Source: an uncultured Ignisphaera sp. (GTDB lineage Archaea > Thermoproteota > Thermoprotei_A > Sulfolobales > Ignisphaeraceae). Taken from it: 64,000 nucleotides of DNA. The notes under the pieces were generated by a model that saw nothing but the letters and a program-made list of their open reading frames with translations, did not search any database and was not told where the DNA came from. Below are positions 9,598 through 19,009 of the stretch, piece by piece (the first letter of the stretch is position 1; every line of letters begins with the position of its first letter). Position numbers and translations under genes: made by a program. Where the stretch lies: assembly GCA_938074605.1 (NCBI GenBank), contig CALJEI010000002.1, forward strand, positions 310,001 to 374,000. Reading direction: 5' to 3'.

Positions 9598-10023
9598 ATG
9601 GAAATGGTCTTTAGAAGCGATAAGGAGGAATCCATACCAAGTAAGCTAAGGAGAGGCATATGGATAGAAGGTGACACAATGTATGTGGCCGGCGAAGAAT
9701 TCATAGAAAAAGTTGCAAGTGCATTAGCATCCATAACTCGTTTAAGAATCCTTGGATTAGCATATAAAGAAGATATGGGCATTGAAGATCTCGCTTCTAA
9801 ATTAAATCAAAGCAAAGCCAATATAAGTACACATGTAAAACGTCTTGAAGAGGCTAATATAGTTAGACCTGTTTATCTGCCCGGTCAACGTGGCGTAAAG
9901 AAGATAACAAAGCCTACTATTAAAGAGATAAGAATACTCCTATCAGCCTTAGCTGAAGAAGTAGAGGAGCGTATGAAGGAAGCACCTCTACCCCCAGAGG
10001 AATTAACTGAAGATAGTATTTGA
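9598..10023 (+). CDS. ArsR-like winged-helix transcriptional regulator
   Basis: A 141-residue protein with a winged helix at about residues 40-105: EKVASALASITRLRILGLAY, then a recognition helix region LNQSKANISTHVKRLEEANI and a wing PVYLPGQRGVKK. That is the ArsR/HTH_20 layout. The N-terminal 35 residues and acidic, proline-rich tail (PLPPEELTEDS) are outside the domain. It has its own TATA-like element (near 9561-9569), about 30 bases before the ATG. No metal-binding cysteines are seen, so it is not a classical arsenic sensor. Target genes unknown. Confidence 0.75.
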   Translation: MEMVFRSDKEESIPSKLRRGIWIEGDTMYVAGEEFIEKVASALASITRLRILGLAYKEDMGIEDLASKLNQSKANISTHVKRLEEANIVRPVYLPGQRGVKKITKPTIKEIRILLSALAEEVEERMKEAPLPPEELTEDSI

Positions 10024-10106
10024 AATGAATATTTTCCCAACTATATACCATGAAATACAATATATTACTTATTCAATTGGTTTAAATATATCATTGTTGT
10101 TTTGTA

Positions 10107-10292
10107 TTATTGACATGGATAGTTAGATGGCAGTATAGCTCTAAACTTCCGCCCTGTTTTTGTATTTACAAAAAGCCCTATCTTAATTGATTTACCTAAG
10201 TGGTTCCTTATCACATATACTTTTTCAGGTACTAGAGCAACAACTATATGCTGTATAGCATCTTTAACATTTACAGCATTTTTACATGCCAT
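10107..10292 (-). CDS. creN7: Chromatin protein Cren7
   Basis: A 61-residue protein matching Cren7, the conserved crenarchaeal architectural DNA-binding protein: VPEKVYVIRN, KSIKIGLFVNTKTGRKFRAILPSNYP parallels the Sulfolobus VPEKVW...[24 protein letters not shown]. It folds as a small SH3-like barrel that binds the minor groove and bends DNA. Compared with the Sulfolobus protein, the groove residues W26 and L28 are Tyr and Ile here, and the N-terminus is longer and less basic. An AGGTGAGG ribosome site lies 4 bases before the ATG. Monocistronic. Confidence 0.88.
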   Translation of the reverse strand: MACKNAVNVKDAIQHIVVALVPEKVYVIRNHLGKSIKIGLFVNTKTGRKFRAILPSNYPCQ

Positions 10293-10447
10293 GCAGCCTC
10301 ACCTGTTTCTTCTTATGCTCTTTATCTTCTACCTCAATTAATCCATACCATAGTTAGGGTAAATAAAGTTAGCGTTATATTTATTATTTCAATTTAAAAT
10401 AAAGTTTTCTGGCAAAAACAGTTTTATATACACGATAGGGATTGCCT

Positions 10448-11020
10448 ATGAGTGTACGAGCATTTATAGCAGTAGAAATAGAGGACAGAACTACACTAAC
10501 TAATATCATAAAAGTTAGAGATACTTTAACAAGTTTGGGATTAGATGTAAAGCCTGTTGAAGATGAAAATCTCCATATTACTATAAGATTCCTAGGGGAG
10601 ATCTCTACCCATACAATAGAAGGAATTAAGAAAATATTATCATCAATTCCTTCAATTATGAAGAGTTTTTCAGTGACAATAAAAGGCATTGGCGCATTTC
10701 CTAGCGTAGTGAGACCTAGAGTGATATGGGTAGGCATAACTGATGGTGCAGATGAATTGACGTTAATAAGAAATACCATTGACAAGGAAATAAATAGAGT
10801 GAGACTAAATGAGGTTCATAGAGATCAGCACGGATTTTCACCTCATATAACATTAGCGCGTGTAAGAAGTTTTAAAAATATCGAAAGATTTCAAAAACTC
10901 TATAATGAATATCAAGACTATCTCTTTGGAATATCACCAGTAACTTCAATTAAACTCAAACAAAGTATATTGACACCACAGGGGCCAATATACAGAGATA
11001 TATTCTCTATAAAAATATAA
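10448..11020 (+). CDS. thpR: RNA 2',3'-cyclic phosphodiesterase (2'-5' RNA ligase family)
   Basis: A 190-residue 2H-phosphoesterase. Both catalytic HxTx motifs are present: HITIRFLGE (about residue 41) and HITLARVR (about residue 137). The family hydrolyses 2',3'-cyclic phosphate RNA ends and can ligate tRNA half-molecules with 2'-5' linkage in vitro. The frame also opens at a TTG at 10442, but ATG 10448 (MSVRAFIAVE) is the usual family start, and a TTTATATA box about 22 bases upstream suggests an almost leaderless mRNA. The next gene is the CCA transferase, 22 bases downstream, so both are tRNA-related. Confidence 0.9.
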   Translation: MSVRAFIAVEIEDRTTLTNIIKVRDTLTSLGLDVKPVEDENLHITIRFLGEISTHTIEGIKKILSSIPSIMKSFSVTIKGIGAFPSVVRPRVIWVGITDGADELTLIRNTIDKEINRVRLNEVHRDQHGFSPHITLARVRSFKNIERFQKLYNEYQDYLFGISPVTSIKLKQSILTPQGPIYRDIFSIKI

Positions 11021-11042
11021 TGTAGATTGAAGAATCAGTATA

Positions 11043-12482
11043 TTGGCAAAGGTTAAAATAATGGATGTAGAGATAGAGAGTATACTTAAAAATGTTCTTC
11101 AAAGAATAAAACCTACTGAAAGTGAATTTAGATATCTTTATAGCCTATTTGATAGAATTAAGAGAGATCTTGAAATGTGTTTCTACACTATTGATAAGGG
11201 TTTTAATATAACATTACAAGGTTCATTGGCAAAGAATACTTTCATTAGAGGACGTGCTGATATAGATATCTTTGTATTGTTTCGACCTTCTGAGGTAAAT
11301 AGTGAATGGATTGATAGAATATTTATACCGTTGGTTTTAGAATGTCTTCAAGCCAACTATAGATTAATGATTAAATATGCCTCACATCCATATATAACAG
11401 CATATATAGACAATATTGAGATTAACATTGTTCCTGCTTATAACGTAGATTCACCAAGTAACATTATATCAGCTGTTGATAGAACCCCTTTTCATACTAT
11501 GTACATCGTTTCAAAGCTGAGTAATGCCCTAAAGGATGAAGTAAGAATTCTAAAACACTTCTTAGCAACATGGAATTTATATGGTGCTGAAATAAATATC
11601 CGAGGTTTTTCCGGCTATCTAACAGAGCTCCTTATATTAGCATATGGTACATTCCTAAATCTTCTAAGAGAATCACAGCAATGGAAAGCTTATAAAACTT
11701 GTGTAGATATTGAAAAACAATACAGAGATGAAAATGAATGCATAAAGGTATTTAAGAATGATGTATTAGTAGTTGTAGACCCTATTGATCCTCGAAGAAA
11801 TGCTGCTGCAGCCGTCTCACTAAAGACTTTTTCCATCTTTAAACTACTAGCTCAACTCTTTCTTAGAAATCCGTCATATAAATTCTTTGACAGGGAACAA
11901 GAGCCATCCATAGATGAAAATAGTCTCAGTAAGTATGTAAAGGAAAGAATAGAGTCCATCAATAGTTGTTTAATTGGAATAGAATTTGAAGTTATCAAAC
12001 CAATACCTGATATTGTTTGGGGTCAGCTGAATAGAGTAGAGCGTATTGTTAAGAATACCCTTAAATCCCATGAAATTAAACATATTTACATAGATACTTG
12101 GATTGATGGTGAGTTTAAAAAAGCAATAGTAATGGTTGAGATACTTAACTGTAGCACCAGCTATGAACTTAAAAAGGGCCCACCTAGCTATATTACTGAT
12201 GAAGCAATTAATTTCATTGTTAAAAATATAGATGCATTTATAGGACCATGGATTGATAAAGATGGAAGGCTCTATTGTATTAAAAGGCGAAAATTTAAGC
12301 CATCAGAAATAATTGTCTTAGCCATTAGAGATCTTACTCTATCTTCACTAAAATTTATAAGATGTATAGAGTCAGTAGATGCTTTGCCTCTATACAATGA
12401 AGAGTTTAGGAGATGGTTAAAACAGTATCTAGATAGAAAAATGTTTAGTGATATTATTGCTTTATTTAGACAAAGTGATTAG
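11043..12482 (+). CDS. cca: CCA-adding tRNA nucleotidyltransferase (class I)
   Basis: A 479-residue archaeal CCA enzyme. The polymerase motif GSLAKNTFIRGRADIDIFVLF (GS plus DxD carboxylates) lies near residues 60-80, with the third carboxylate in the IEINIVPAY strand (about residue 130), followed by the archaeal-specific central (about 150-260) and body/tail domains. It adds or repairs the 3' CCA of tRNAs; four of the five tRNA genes in this window lack an encoded CCA. Start is TTG at 11043 (MAKVKIMDVE); an ATG at 11061 is the alternative. Likely co-transcribed with thpR. Confidence 0.93.
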   Translation: MAKVKIMDVEIESILKNVLQRIKPTESEFRYLYSLFDRIKRDLEMCFYTIDKGFNITLQGSLAKNTFIRGRADIDIFVLFRPSEVNSEWIDRIFIPLVLECLQANYRLMIKYASHPYITAYIDNIEINIVPAYNVDSPSNIISAVDRTPFHTMYIVSKLSNALKDEVRILKHFLATWNLYGAEINIRGFSGYLTELLILAYGTFLNLLRESQQWKAYKTCVDIEKQYRDENECIKVFKNDVLVVVDPIDPRRNAAAAVSLKTFSIFKLLAQLFLRNPSYKFFDREQEPSIDENSLSKYVKERIESINSCLIGIEFEVIKPIPDIVWGQLNRVERIVKNTLKSHEIKHIYIDTWIDGEFKKAIVMVEILNCSTSYELKKGPPSYITDEAINFIVKNIDAFIGPWIDKDGRLYCIKRRKFKPSEIIVLAIRDLTLSSLKFIRCIESVDALPLYNEEFRRWLKQYLDRKMFSDIIALFRQSD

Positions 12483-12653
12483 AATATTACTTAGATCTAT
12501 CTTCAATTCAATATTTTTACCACAATTCGGACAAATACCGCCAATCCTTACCGTTAGTTCTGAAGGTGATGGAACTCCGTAGTAATCTTGCCCAGCCCTA
12601 ATGAATGCATAGACTACGTTATTACATTTATTACATCTATAGATTATAGGCAT
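12462..12653 (-). CDS. Small zinc-ribbon protein
   Basis: A 63-residue protein with two zinc knuckles, CNKC (residues 7-10) and CPNC (about 41-44), separated by a beta-rich stretch containing YYGVPSPSELTVRIGG. This is the typical size and layout of crenarchaeal stand-alone zinc ribbons of unknown role, probably nucleic-acid or ribosome binding. Its 3' end overlaps the converging cca gene by 21 bases. No nearby partner in the same direction. Confidence 0.7.
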   Translation of the reverse strand: MPIIYRCNKCNNVVYAFIRAGQDYYGVPSPSELTVRIGGICPNCGKNIELKIDLSNILITLSK

Positions 12654-12900
12654 TTAAGACACTCCTCAGCGAAAATATTACCTTAGGATTCACTAGTAGA
12701 GATATCCGTAAGTAATACTTTGTATCACACTATTTACTGTTCAATAAAGAACTGGTTATATTAGAAGTGAAAAAGTTTATATAAATCTGCTTCAGTATTA
12801 CCTTACAAAAACTTTATAAAGCATTTATAAAACATGTTATGAAATTAACGGTATATCTATCATTATAATCTTGTACTGTAAGTCAGAAAGATATAGTTAG

Positions 12901-12991
<91 letters not shown>

Positions 12992-13090
12992 ATACCACTT
13001 TAATATTAAATATTATTCCTAATGTTATTCTTCATTTAGTTAAAGGGTGCCCTTGGCAAACATACTGTTTTTGGCATGGGTTGTCACATA

Positions 13091-13357
13091 TTATATTTTA
13101 ATCACTTTAACCTCTTTAGCTGTACTGCATCGTTCAAGCTCTCTTCTCCAAATTAGTGAAGGTGTCCACATAATCCAAGCTGGTATTTTTTTCACAAATT
13201 CGTATGCCTCCATCCAGTCACTAAGTTTAAGTTCCTCTGCCAGCTTCTCTAAGCTTATTTCTGTTTTTGCATAAACATTTAGTATTTTTACAATTCTATC
13301 ATCTATTTCTATTTCTCTATCACCTACTTTTATAACGTACTTGTAACATAGCGACAT
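13091..13357 (-). CDS. Uncharacterised small protein downstream of mcm
   Basis: An 88-residue soluble protein of unknown family, starting MSLCYKYVIKVGDREIEIDD. The frame extends 9 codons further upstream to 13384, but a GAGGT ribosome site 7 bases before the ATG at 13357 favours the shorter form. The middle (about residues 20-60, IVKILNVYAKTEISLEKLAEELKL) looks like a helix-turn-helix, which would fit a DNA-binding role; this is inference. It follows mcm and gins23 in the same direction with a 76-base gap and may belong to that operon. Confidence 0.6.
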   Translation of the reverse strand: MSLCYKYVIKVGDREIEIDDRIVKILNVYAKTEISLEKLAEELKLSDWMEAYEFVKKIPAWIMWTPSLIWRRELERCSTAKEVKVIKI

Positions 13358-13433
13358 TATCGGTACCTCATCCCTACCTAACATTTACTTGATACGAATT
13401 TACCTTATTTAGAGGTATAAAAGTTATTATTAT

Positions 13434-15500
13434 TTATGTCACTAGAGCATAACACCCTTCTCTAACTTGATAAATTAAGCCCTCTCTTCTCATTTTATTT
13501 AAAGCCTCTTCAACAAATCTATCATCTATATTCTGTTCACGGGTCTTACTTATAATACTTTTTATCTTAGCGCAGCCTTCTGTGGTTGAGAGGCTACGCA
13601 CTATCTCCTCTATTATAAGCATTTTTTCACGTTGTGATTTAGGTTTTCCTGTCATAATGGTATCTATATCAATTTCACCACTTTCAACATCTATACCAAC
13701 ACTTTCAAGCATACTCTTCATAAGCCTTATAGCCTCAGCTGCATCTTCCTCTGTTACTTCATTTTTTAATGCCATTTTACTATGGGCTTCAGCAAGTCGT
13801 ATTAGTGCCTCATATTGCCGTGCAGTTATAGTAATTGGAGATTCTGGTGTCTCAAGGCTTTTCTTTCTCATTTCAATAAAGAAATTCTCTAGCATTTTCC
13901 TTGCTTCTTCACTCAGTGTTGGCTTAACATACTTTCTTGCATATGCAATATATTTTCGTAGGGTTTCAACATCTATGAACGGTTTAACCACTTCACTATA
14001 GCTATGAACCGTTGAGATATGGCGTGCCAATCTAGCATCTCTTTCAGGATTTGGAATATCCTTTATTACAAATATTAAATCAAACCTCGATAGTATTGTA
14101 GGTGGCAGATTCACATTTTCAGTTATAGATCTACTAGGAAGATATCTTCCATACCTTGGATTACCGGCAGCCAAAACCGATGTCCTAGCATTTAATCTTG
14201 CCACAATTCCTGCTTTAGCTATAGATACTGTCTGTTGCTCCATAGCCTCATGTATAGCAACCCTATCCTCTTCTCTCATCTTATCTATTTCATCAATGCA
14301 TGCAACTCCGCCATCAGCTAAAACAAGTGCACCTGCCTCAAGGTAATATTCTCCAGATTGCTTCTCCCTTATTACAGCAGCTGTAAGCCCTGCTGCAGTG
14401 GCACCCTTACCAGTTGTGTAAATAGCTCTAGGCGCTATACGTGAAACATATTGCAGAAGCTGTGATTTTGCAGTCCCTGGATCACCTATAATAAGAACAT
14501 GTATATCGCCACGTATTTTAGTACCATCCTGCATCACCTTTTGATTGCCTCCAAATAAGAGTAGTGCTATAGCCTCCTTTAAATCCCACAAACCGTGTAT
14601 GGCAGGAGCTATGGAGGATATAATTTTTCTCCTTATTAAAGGATCCTTAGCGAGTTCTAGAATCCTTTCTTCATCTTCCTTAGTAATCTCTATTTCTTCT
14701 AACATTCGCTGAGATACAATAACATTGTTTGCTTCAAGAAATGTGTCATATAAACTCTTAACTCTTTTAGTACCACCCCCTCTAAGTTTAAGTATACCAA
14801 TTACAATAACTCTATCACCAGGTCTTGCAATATCAACAAGTATGTCATAGACGTCAACCTCTAGTGATCTTGGCATTCTACCTGCAGGCATCTCCTCGGG
14901 CTTTTCTTGAATAACAATTCTTTGAAAATCACGGTATCGAGACCTTTCCTCAATAAGTCTCCAATTACCACCAGATCTTTGACATATAGGGCATATCATA
15001 GGTTTATCTATAATATCACCAGTTACTGGGACGTACACCTCCCCCCCACATTCATGTGTAAATAGAGCTTCAGTCATTTTCTGTTTTGGTGGTGTAGCTC
15101 TTACTACTATACCCTCCACCGCTATCAGTTTACCTATCAATGAACTCCTTATATCTCTTATTTTATAGAGTAAAGGTAGGTCTCTAAAGCGCGGTATTAT
15201 TTTAGGAACTCTATCTAAATACTCAGGATACTCTATTTCTATTATACTTCTTATCGCTTCAGCAAATTTTGCTATAGCTGTTTCTGGATCCTTAACTATA
15301 TATTCTTCAGCTAGCTTTGGATTATAGTTAATAACATCTATGAAACTAATTTCAATATCATATCTATCCTCTAATATCATTCTTCTTATAAGTTCCCTAT
15401 ATTTAGGTTTTCCAGAGTTATCTCTATAATTTAATAGAAAGTCCTCTACTTCGGCAAGATAGTCGTGTACCAGTACTATATCAGCATTGCCGCTAGACAT
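13434..15500 (-). CDS. mcm: Replicative DNA helicase MCM
   Basis: A 688-residue minichromosome maintenance protein. The N-terminal domain (to about 270) has the zinc site HECGG...CPICQ and the OB fold; the AAA+ domain has Walker A GDPGTAKS, Walker B CIDEIDKM and an arginine-finger segment LSRFDLIF; a C-terminal winged helix occupies about the last 80 residues (ending REGCYALVT). The hexamer unwinds DNA at the replication fork with GINS and Cdc45/RecJ. It lies 6 bases after gins23, the classical crenarchaeal gins23-mcm operon. An AAGGTAG ribosome site precedes the ATG. Confidence 0.98.
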   Translation of the reverse strand: MSSGNADIVLVHDYLAEVEDFLLNYRDNSGKPKYRELIRRMILEDRYDIEISFIDVINYNPKLAEEYIVKDPETAIAKFAEAIRSIIEIEYPEYLDRVPKIIPRFRDLPLLYKIRDIRSSLIGKLIAVEGIVVRATPPKQKMTEALFTHECGGEVYVPVTGDIIDKPMICPICQRSGGNWRLIEERSRYRDFQRIVIQEKPEEMPAGRMPRSLEVDVYDILVDIARPGDRVIVIGILKLRGGGTKRVKSLYDTFLEANNVIVSQRMLEEIEITKEDEERILELAKDPLIRRKIISSIAPAIHGLWDLKEAIALLLFGGNQKVMQDGTKIRGDIHVLIIGDPGTAKSQLLQYVSRIAPRAIYTTGKGATAAGLTAAVIREKQSGEYYLEAGALVLADGGVACIDEIDKMREEDRVAIHEAMEQQTVSIAKAGIVARLNARTSVLAAGNPRYGRYLPSRSITENVNLPPTILSRFDLIFVIKDIPNPERDARLARHISTVHSYSEVVKPFIDVETLRKYIAYARKYVKPTLSEEARKMLENFFIEMRKKSLETPESPITITARQYEALIRLAEAHSKMALKNEVTEEDAAEAIRLMKSMLESVGIDVESGEIDIDTIMTGKPKSQREKMLIIEEIVRSLSTTEGCAKIKSIISKTREQNIDDRFVEEALNKMRREGLIYQVREGCYALVT

Positions 15501-15506
15501 GTTAGT

Positions 15507-16043
15507 CTACCTTAATTCAATAAATTTTTGTAACCAGCAGTATAGTATCTTCCTAAATTTATTTATAAGTACTTTCTCTTCTATTGATAACTCTTTTTCT
15601 ATTGTATCAATTCCTTTCAGCTGTATAGCTTTAAAGATTGTGTATAGCCTTATGCTGGTAATTTCAGTAAAATCTTCTTTCATTCTCTCAACTGACTTTA
15701 GTAGGGCTATATCACCAGCCTTTTTTGCCTCTGCCTCTAGTGCCTCTATGGCAATCCTCGCCCTAATAAAGAAATATTCATCAAGTTTTGATAAACGACC
15801 TCTTTGCTGAGTGTGCATGAAACGTAATTTAGCTAAGTCTTGAGGTGTAAGGATACCATTTAGAATTTCAATATAGTTTTTCTTTTCAAGAATTTCAGCC
15901 AGCCATCTAGACAACACAATTTCAGAACCCTTATAGATTGAAGGAATTAGTAAGGGTATCTCTTCCATGGGTCTTAACACCATAGCCCTCACAGGTGCTA
16001 CGGCATACAGGAGCTTAAGCAATTCTATATCGATTAGCGACAT
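15507..16043 (-). CDS. gins23: GINS complex subunit Gins23
   Basis: A 178-residue protein with the GINS layout: a small beta domain first (AVAPVRAMVLRPMEEIPLLIPSI) followed by the helical domain (residues about 45-175). The beta-then-alpha order and its position immediately before mcm identify it as the Gins23 subunit; in Sulfolobus gins23 is also directly beside mcm. With Gins51 it makes the tetramer bridging MCM and primase or RecJ/Cdc45. A GGGTGAG Shine-Dalgarno sits a few bases before the ATG. Identification rests on context plus domain order, as GINS sequences are weakly conserved. Confidence 0.85.
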   Translation of the reverse strand: MSLIDIELLKLLYAVAPVRAMVLRPMEEIPLLIPSIYKGSEIVLSRWLAEILEKKNYIEILNGILTPQDLAKLRFMHTQQRGRLSKLDEYFFIRARIAIEALEAEAKKAGDIALLKSVERMKEDFTEITSIRLYTIFKAIQLKGIDTIEKELSIEEKVLINKFRKILYCWLQKFIELR

Positions 16044-16212
16044 ATACTCACCCAGTTAACACTCTACAGATACAACATTTTACTTAGGTAATAAGAGTTT
16101 AAAATAGCTATAGCACAAAACTTGTTACCTTTAACATATATAAATTAAATTGTAGTGAAAGGCTCTTAGTCTTTTATAAAATAGGTAAAGATAGAAAAAT
16201 ATAGGTGATACT

Positions 16213-17190
16213 TTGAGTGAGAAATTTATAGAGTTGCTATGGGCTGAAAAATATAGGCCAAGATCATTAAAAGATATTGTAAATCAGGAAGAGATAGTTA
16301 AAAGGCTACTAAAATTCGTAGAAGAGAAGAATATGCCTCATCTTCTCTTCGCCGGACCTCCAGGCACTGGAAAAACTACTGCAGCCTTAGCTCTAGCTTA
16401 TGACCTCTATGGCAATGAATGGAGAAGATATGTGTTAGAGCTTAATGCCAGTGATGAGAGAGGCATTACCGTAATAAGGAATAAGGTTAAGGAATTTGCA
16501 CGAAGTAAACTACCTGGTGATACACCATTTAAAATAGTAATACTAGATGAAGCAGATAATATGACTGCCGATGCTCAACAGGCACTAAGAAGAATAATGG
16601 AGATGTATGTCGAAACTACTAGATTTATATTAATAGCAAATTATCCAAGCAAAATCATAGACCCCATACAATCTAGATGTGCCTCCTTTAGATTTACTCC
16701 ACTGAAGAAAGAAGATGTTATAGGGAGACTGCACTGGATATGTCGTCAAGAGAACATTAAATGTTTAGATGACGGTTTAGAAGTAATATATGAAATTAGT
16801 GGAGGTGATATGAGGAAGGCAATAAATATTCTTCAATCAACTGCAGCATTGGGTGAAGTAAGTGTTGGTAATGTCTATAAGGTTATAGGGCTAGCTCATC
16901 CGAGAGAGATTAGAGAGATACTAAATCTTGCCCTATTAGGTAAATTTATTGAAGCTAGGGATAAGTTAAGAGATTTAATGGTTGTATATGGTTTAAGTGG
17001 TGTAGATGTTGTCAAGCAAATGCATCGTGAAATATTTTCAGCTGATATAAAGATTCCTGAAGAAATCAGGGTAATTTTAGCTGAATACATCGGTGAAATT
17101 CATTTTAGAATCATAGAAGGTGCAGATGATGAGATACAGCTTACAGCTTTATTAGCTAGAATTGCTCTACTTGGTAGAAAAGTAAGTTAA
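16213..17190 (+). CDS. rfcS: Replication factor C small subunit
   Basis: A 325-residue clamp-loader subunit. RFC boxes visible: WAEKYRPRSLKDIVNQEE, Walker A GPPGTGKTT (about residue 46), Walker B ILDEADNM, the SRC motif IQSRCASFRF (about 152) and the GGDMRKAIN sensor 2. Four copies with one RfcL load PCNA onto primed DNA. Start is TTG at 16213 (MSEKFIELLW), with GGTGAT 4 bases upstream. The large subunit follows after 31 bases. Confidence 0.97.
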   Translation: MSEKFIELLWAEKYRPRSLKDIVNQEEIVKRLLKFVEEKNMPHLLFAGPPGTGKTTAALALAYDLYGNEWRRYVLELNASDERGITVIRNKVKEFARSKLPGDTPFKIVILDEADNMTADAQQALRRIMEMYVETTRFILIANYPSKIIDPIQSRCASFRFTPLKKEDVIGRLHWICRQENIKCLDDGLEVIYEISGGDMRKAINILQSTAALGEVSVGNVYKVIGLAHPREIREILNLALLGKFIEARDKLRDLMVVYGLSGVDVVKQMHREIFSADIKIPEEIRVILAEYIGEIHFRIIEGADDEIQLTALLARIALLGRKVS

Positions 17191-17221
17191 TTAAAAAAAT
17201 CCACTGATGCAGGGCTAAACT

Positions 17222-18640
17222 ATGAGTCATGAACGAGGAATTCCATGGACTCTAAAGTATAGACCTAAAACCTTAATAGAGGTAATAGATCAGGAAGAGG
17301 CTAAGTCTAAGGTAATAGAATGGCTTAATAAATGGCCCAATGTGTCAAAGAAAGCTCTTTTGCTATATGGACCACCAGGCTGTGGCAAAACATCACTTGT
17401 AGAGGCTATAGCTAATGAATATGGTTATGAACTTATAGAAATGAATGCAAGTGATTTTAGGAGAAAAACAGATATAGAGAGAATAGCATTAAGAGCATCT
17501 ACATCACATAGCCTTTTTGGATTTAATAAAAAGATGATACTTCTTGATGAAATTGATGGTATCTCGGCAAGAGAGGATGAAGGGGCTTTAGAGGCCATCC
17601 AAGAATTAATAGAAAAATCTAATGCACCAATAATAATGACAGCCAATAATCCATGGAATCAAAATTTGAGGATTCTAAGGGATTTAGCAGAATTTGTTCA
17701 GCTGAAAAAATTAACAAAAACAGACATGAGAAGCATGCTTATGAGGATATGTAAAGCTGAAAAGATAATATGTAATGAAGATGCAATAAACTATATAATA
17801 GAAAGATCTGAAGGAGATTTAAGAGCAGCCATAAATGATCTACAATCAGTAGGTGAAGGATTTTCAGAAGTAACATTGGAGAGAACTAAATTACTACTAA
17901 GACCCCGCGACAAAGAAAAGGACCCCTTCGAAACTTTACGAAGTATATTTTCAGCAAATTATTCATGGCAAGCCAAGGCTGTTATAAATCAGTCGCAGTT
18001 AGACTATGAGCAATTGAAAATGTGGTTGGAGGAAAATATACCACTACAATATACCAATTTAGAGGATTTGGAAAGAGCTTTTGAAGCTTTAAGTAAAGCA
18101 GATCTATATATTGGAAGAATAGCAAAAACTGGCGACTGGGACTTACTCTCATATGCAATAGACTTAATGACTGCAGGAATAGCATTATCAGCAAAAAATA
18201 GTAGCAAAGATAAATATAGGTGGATTAAATATAGCTTTCCACAAAGAATTTTATTGGCAAGTAAATTAAAAGAAATCAGAAGCATTAGGGACGATATTGC
18301 ACAAATATTAGCATATCATCTCCATGTATCCACATCTGTAGCTAAAAATGAAATCATACCACTTCTAAAAACAATCTTTACTACAGACCCTTTAAAGGCA
18401 GCAAAGATTGCTTTAGGTTTAGGATTTACCGAAAAGATGATAGAATATCTTGCAGGTACTAATAAGAATACTATTCTAGAACATTATAGGGAGCTAAAGA
18501 AAAGAGTGGTATCGCATCATCGATCTAAACCTTCTAAATCCATAGAGAGCAATAATGAAATGTATAAAGAGAGTGTAGGTTTAAATAAAAATTCTAAAAA
18601 AGAAGAAAGAAATTTATTTGCATTCTCAAAAAAGAAATAG
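17222..18640 (+). CDS. rfcL: Replication factor C large subunit
   Basis: A 472-residue clamp-loader subunit: WTLKYRPKTLIEVIDQEEA, Walker A GPPGCGKTS (about residue 47), Walker B LLDEIDGI (about 100) and sensor 2 EGDLRAAINDLQS. The middle and C-terminal collar domain follow, then a basic low-complexity tail. The last residues ERNLFAFSKKK look like a PCNA-interacting (PIP-type) motif. Paired with rfcS upstream in one operon, part of the same replication block as mcm, gins23 and cdc6. Confidence 0.97.
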   Translation: MSHERGIPWTLKYRPKTLIEVIDQEEAKSKVIEWLNKWPNVSKKALLLYGPPGCGKTSLVEAIANEYGYELIEMNASDFRRKTDIERIALRASTSHSLFGFNKKMILLDEIDGISAREDEGALEAIQELIEKSNAPIIMTANNPWNQNLRILRDLAEFVQLKKLTKTDMRSMLMRICKAEKIICNEDAINYIIERSEGDLRAAINDLQSVGEGFSEVTLERTKLLLRPRDKEKDPFETLRSIFSANYSWQAKAVINQSQLDYEQLKMWLEENIPLQYTNLEDLERAFEALSKADLYIGRIAKTGDWDLLSYAIDLMTAGIALSAKNSSKDKYRWIKYSFPQRILLASKLKEIRSIRDDIAQILAYHLHVSTSVAKNEIIPLLKTIFTTDPLKAAKIALGLGFTEKMIEYLAGTNKNTILEHYRELKKRVVSHHRSKPSKSIESNNEMYKESVGLNKNSKKEERNLFAFSKKK

Positions 18641-18652
18641 TAATTAAAGTAG

Positions 18653-18985
18653 CTAAATTGCGCCAACATTATTTAGAATATTTAGCATTGCTCTAACAAC
18701 TTCATTGTTGCAATTGAGTTGTATTAATCTAATCCTCCCCAATCTTATTTCACGAATCATATTAAGTGACCTCATATATTCAATGCATCGTATTACAGTT
18801 GAATAATTGCTATTTAGGTTTGATACTATTGAGGTTATATTAAGGGTTTTGTCTTTTGTAGAGTTGAGCAATGCTGTTATAGCCCACATACAAGGTTTTC
18901 CAATGATGTATGCTCTATTCTTTATTTCTATTAATTCACTAACCTCATAAATACTTTGAAAACCGCTAGTGTTTCTACACAACAC
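18653..18985 (-). CDS. Putative winged-helix protein downstream of cdc6
   Basis: A 110-residue protein whose central part (AITALLNSTKDKTLNITSIVSNLNSNYSTVIRCIEYMRSLNMI) reads as a winged helix with recognition helix around residues 60-80. The N-terminus holds the residues RNTSGFQSIYEVSELIEIKN; no other domain. It begins 24 bases after the cdc6 stop and points the same way, so it may be co-transcribed with the initiator. A role in regulating cdc6 is possible but unsupported by direct evidence. Confidence 0.6.
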   Translation of the reverse strand: MLCRNTSGFQSIYEVSELIEIKNRAYIIGKPCMWAITALLNSTKDKTLNITSIVSNLNSNYSTVIRCIEYMRSLNMIREIRLGRIRLIQLNCNNEVVRAMLNILNNVGAI

Positions 18986-19009
18986 TACTCCCTATACTAC
19001 TTAACCAGT

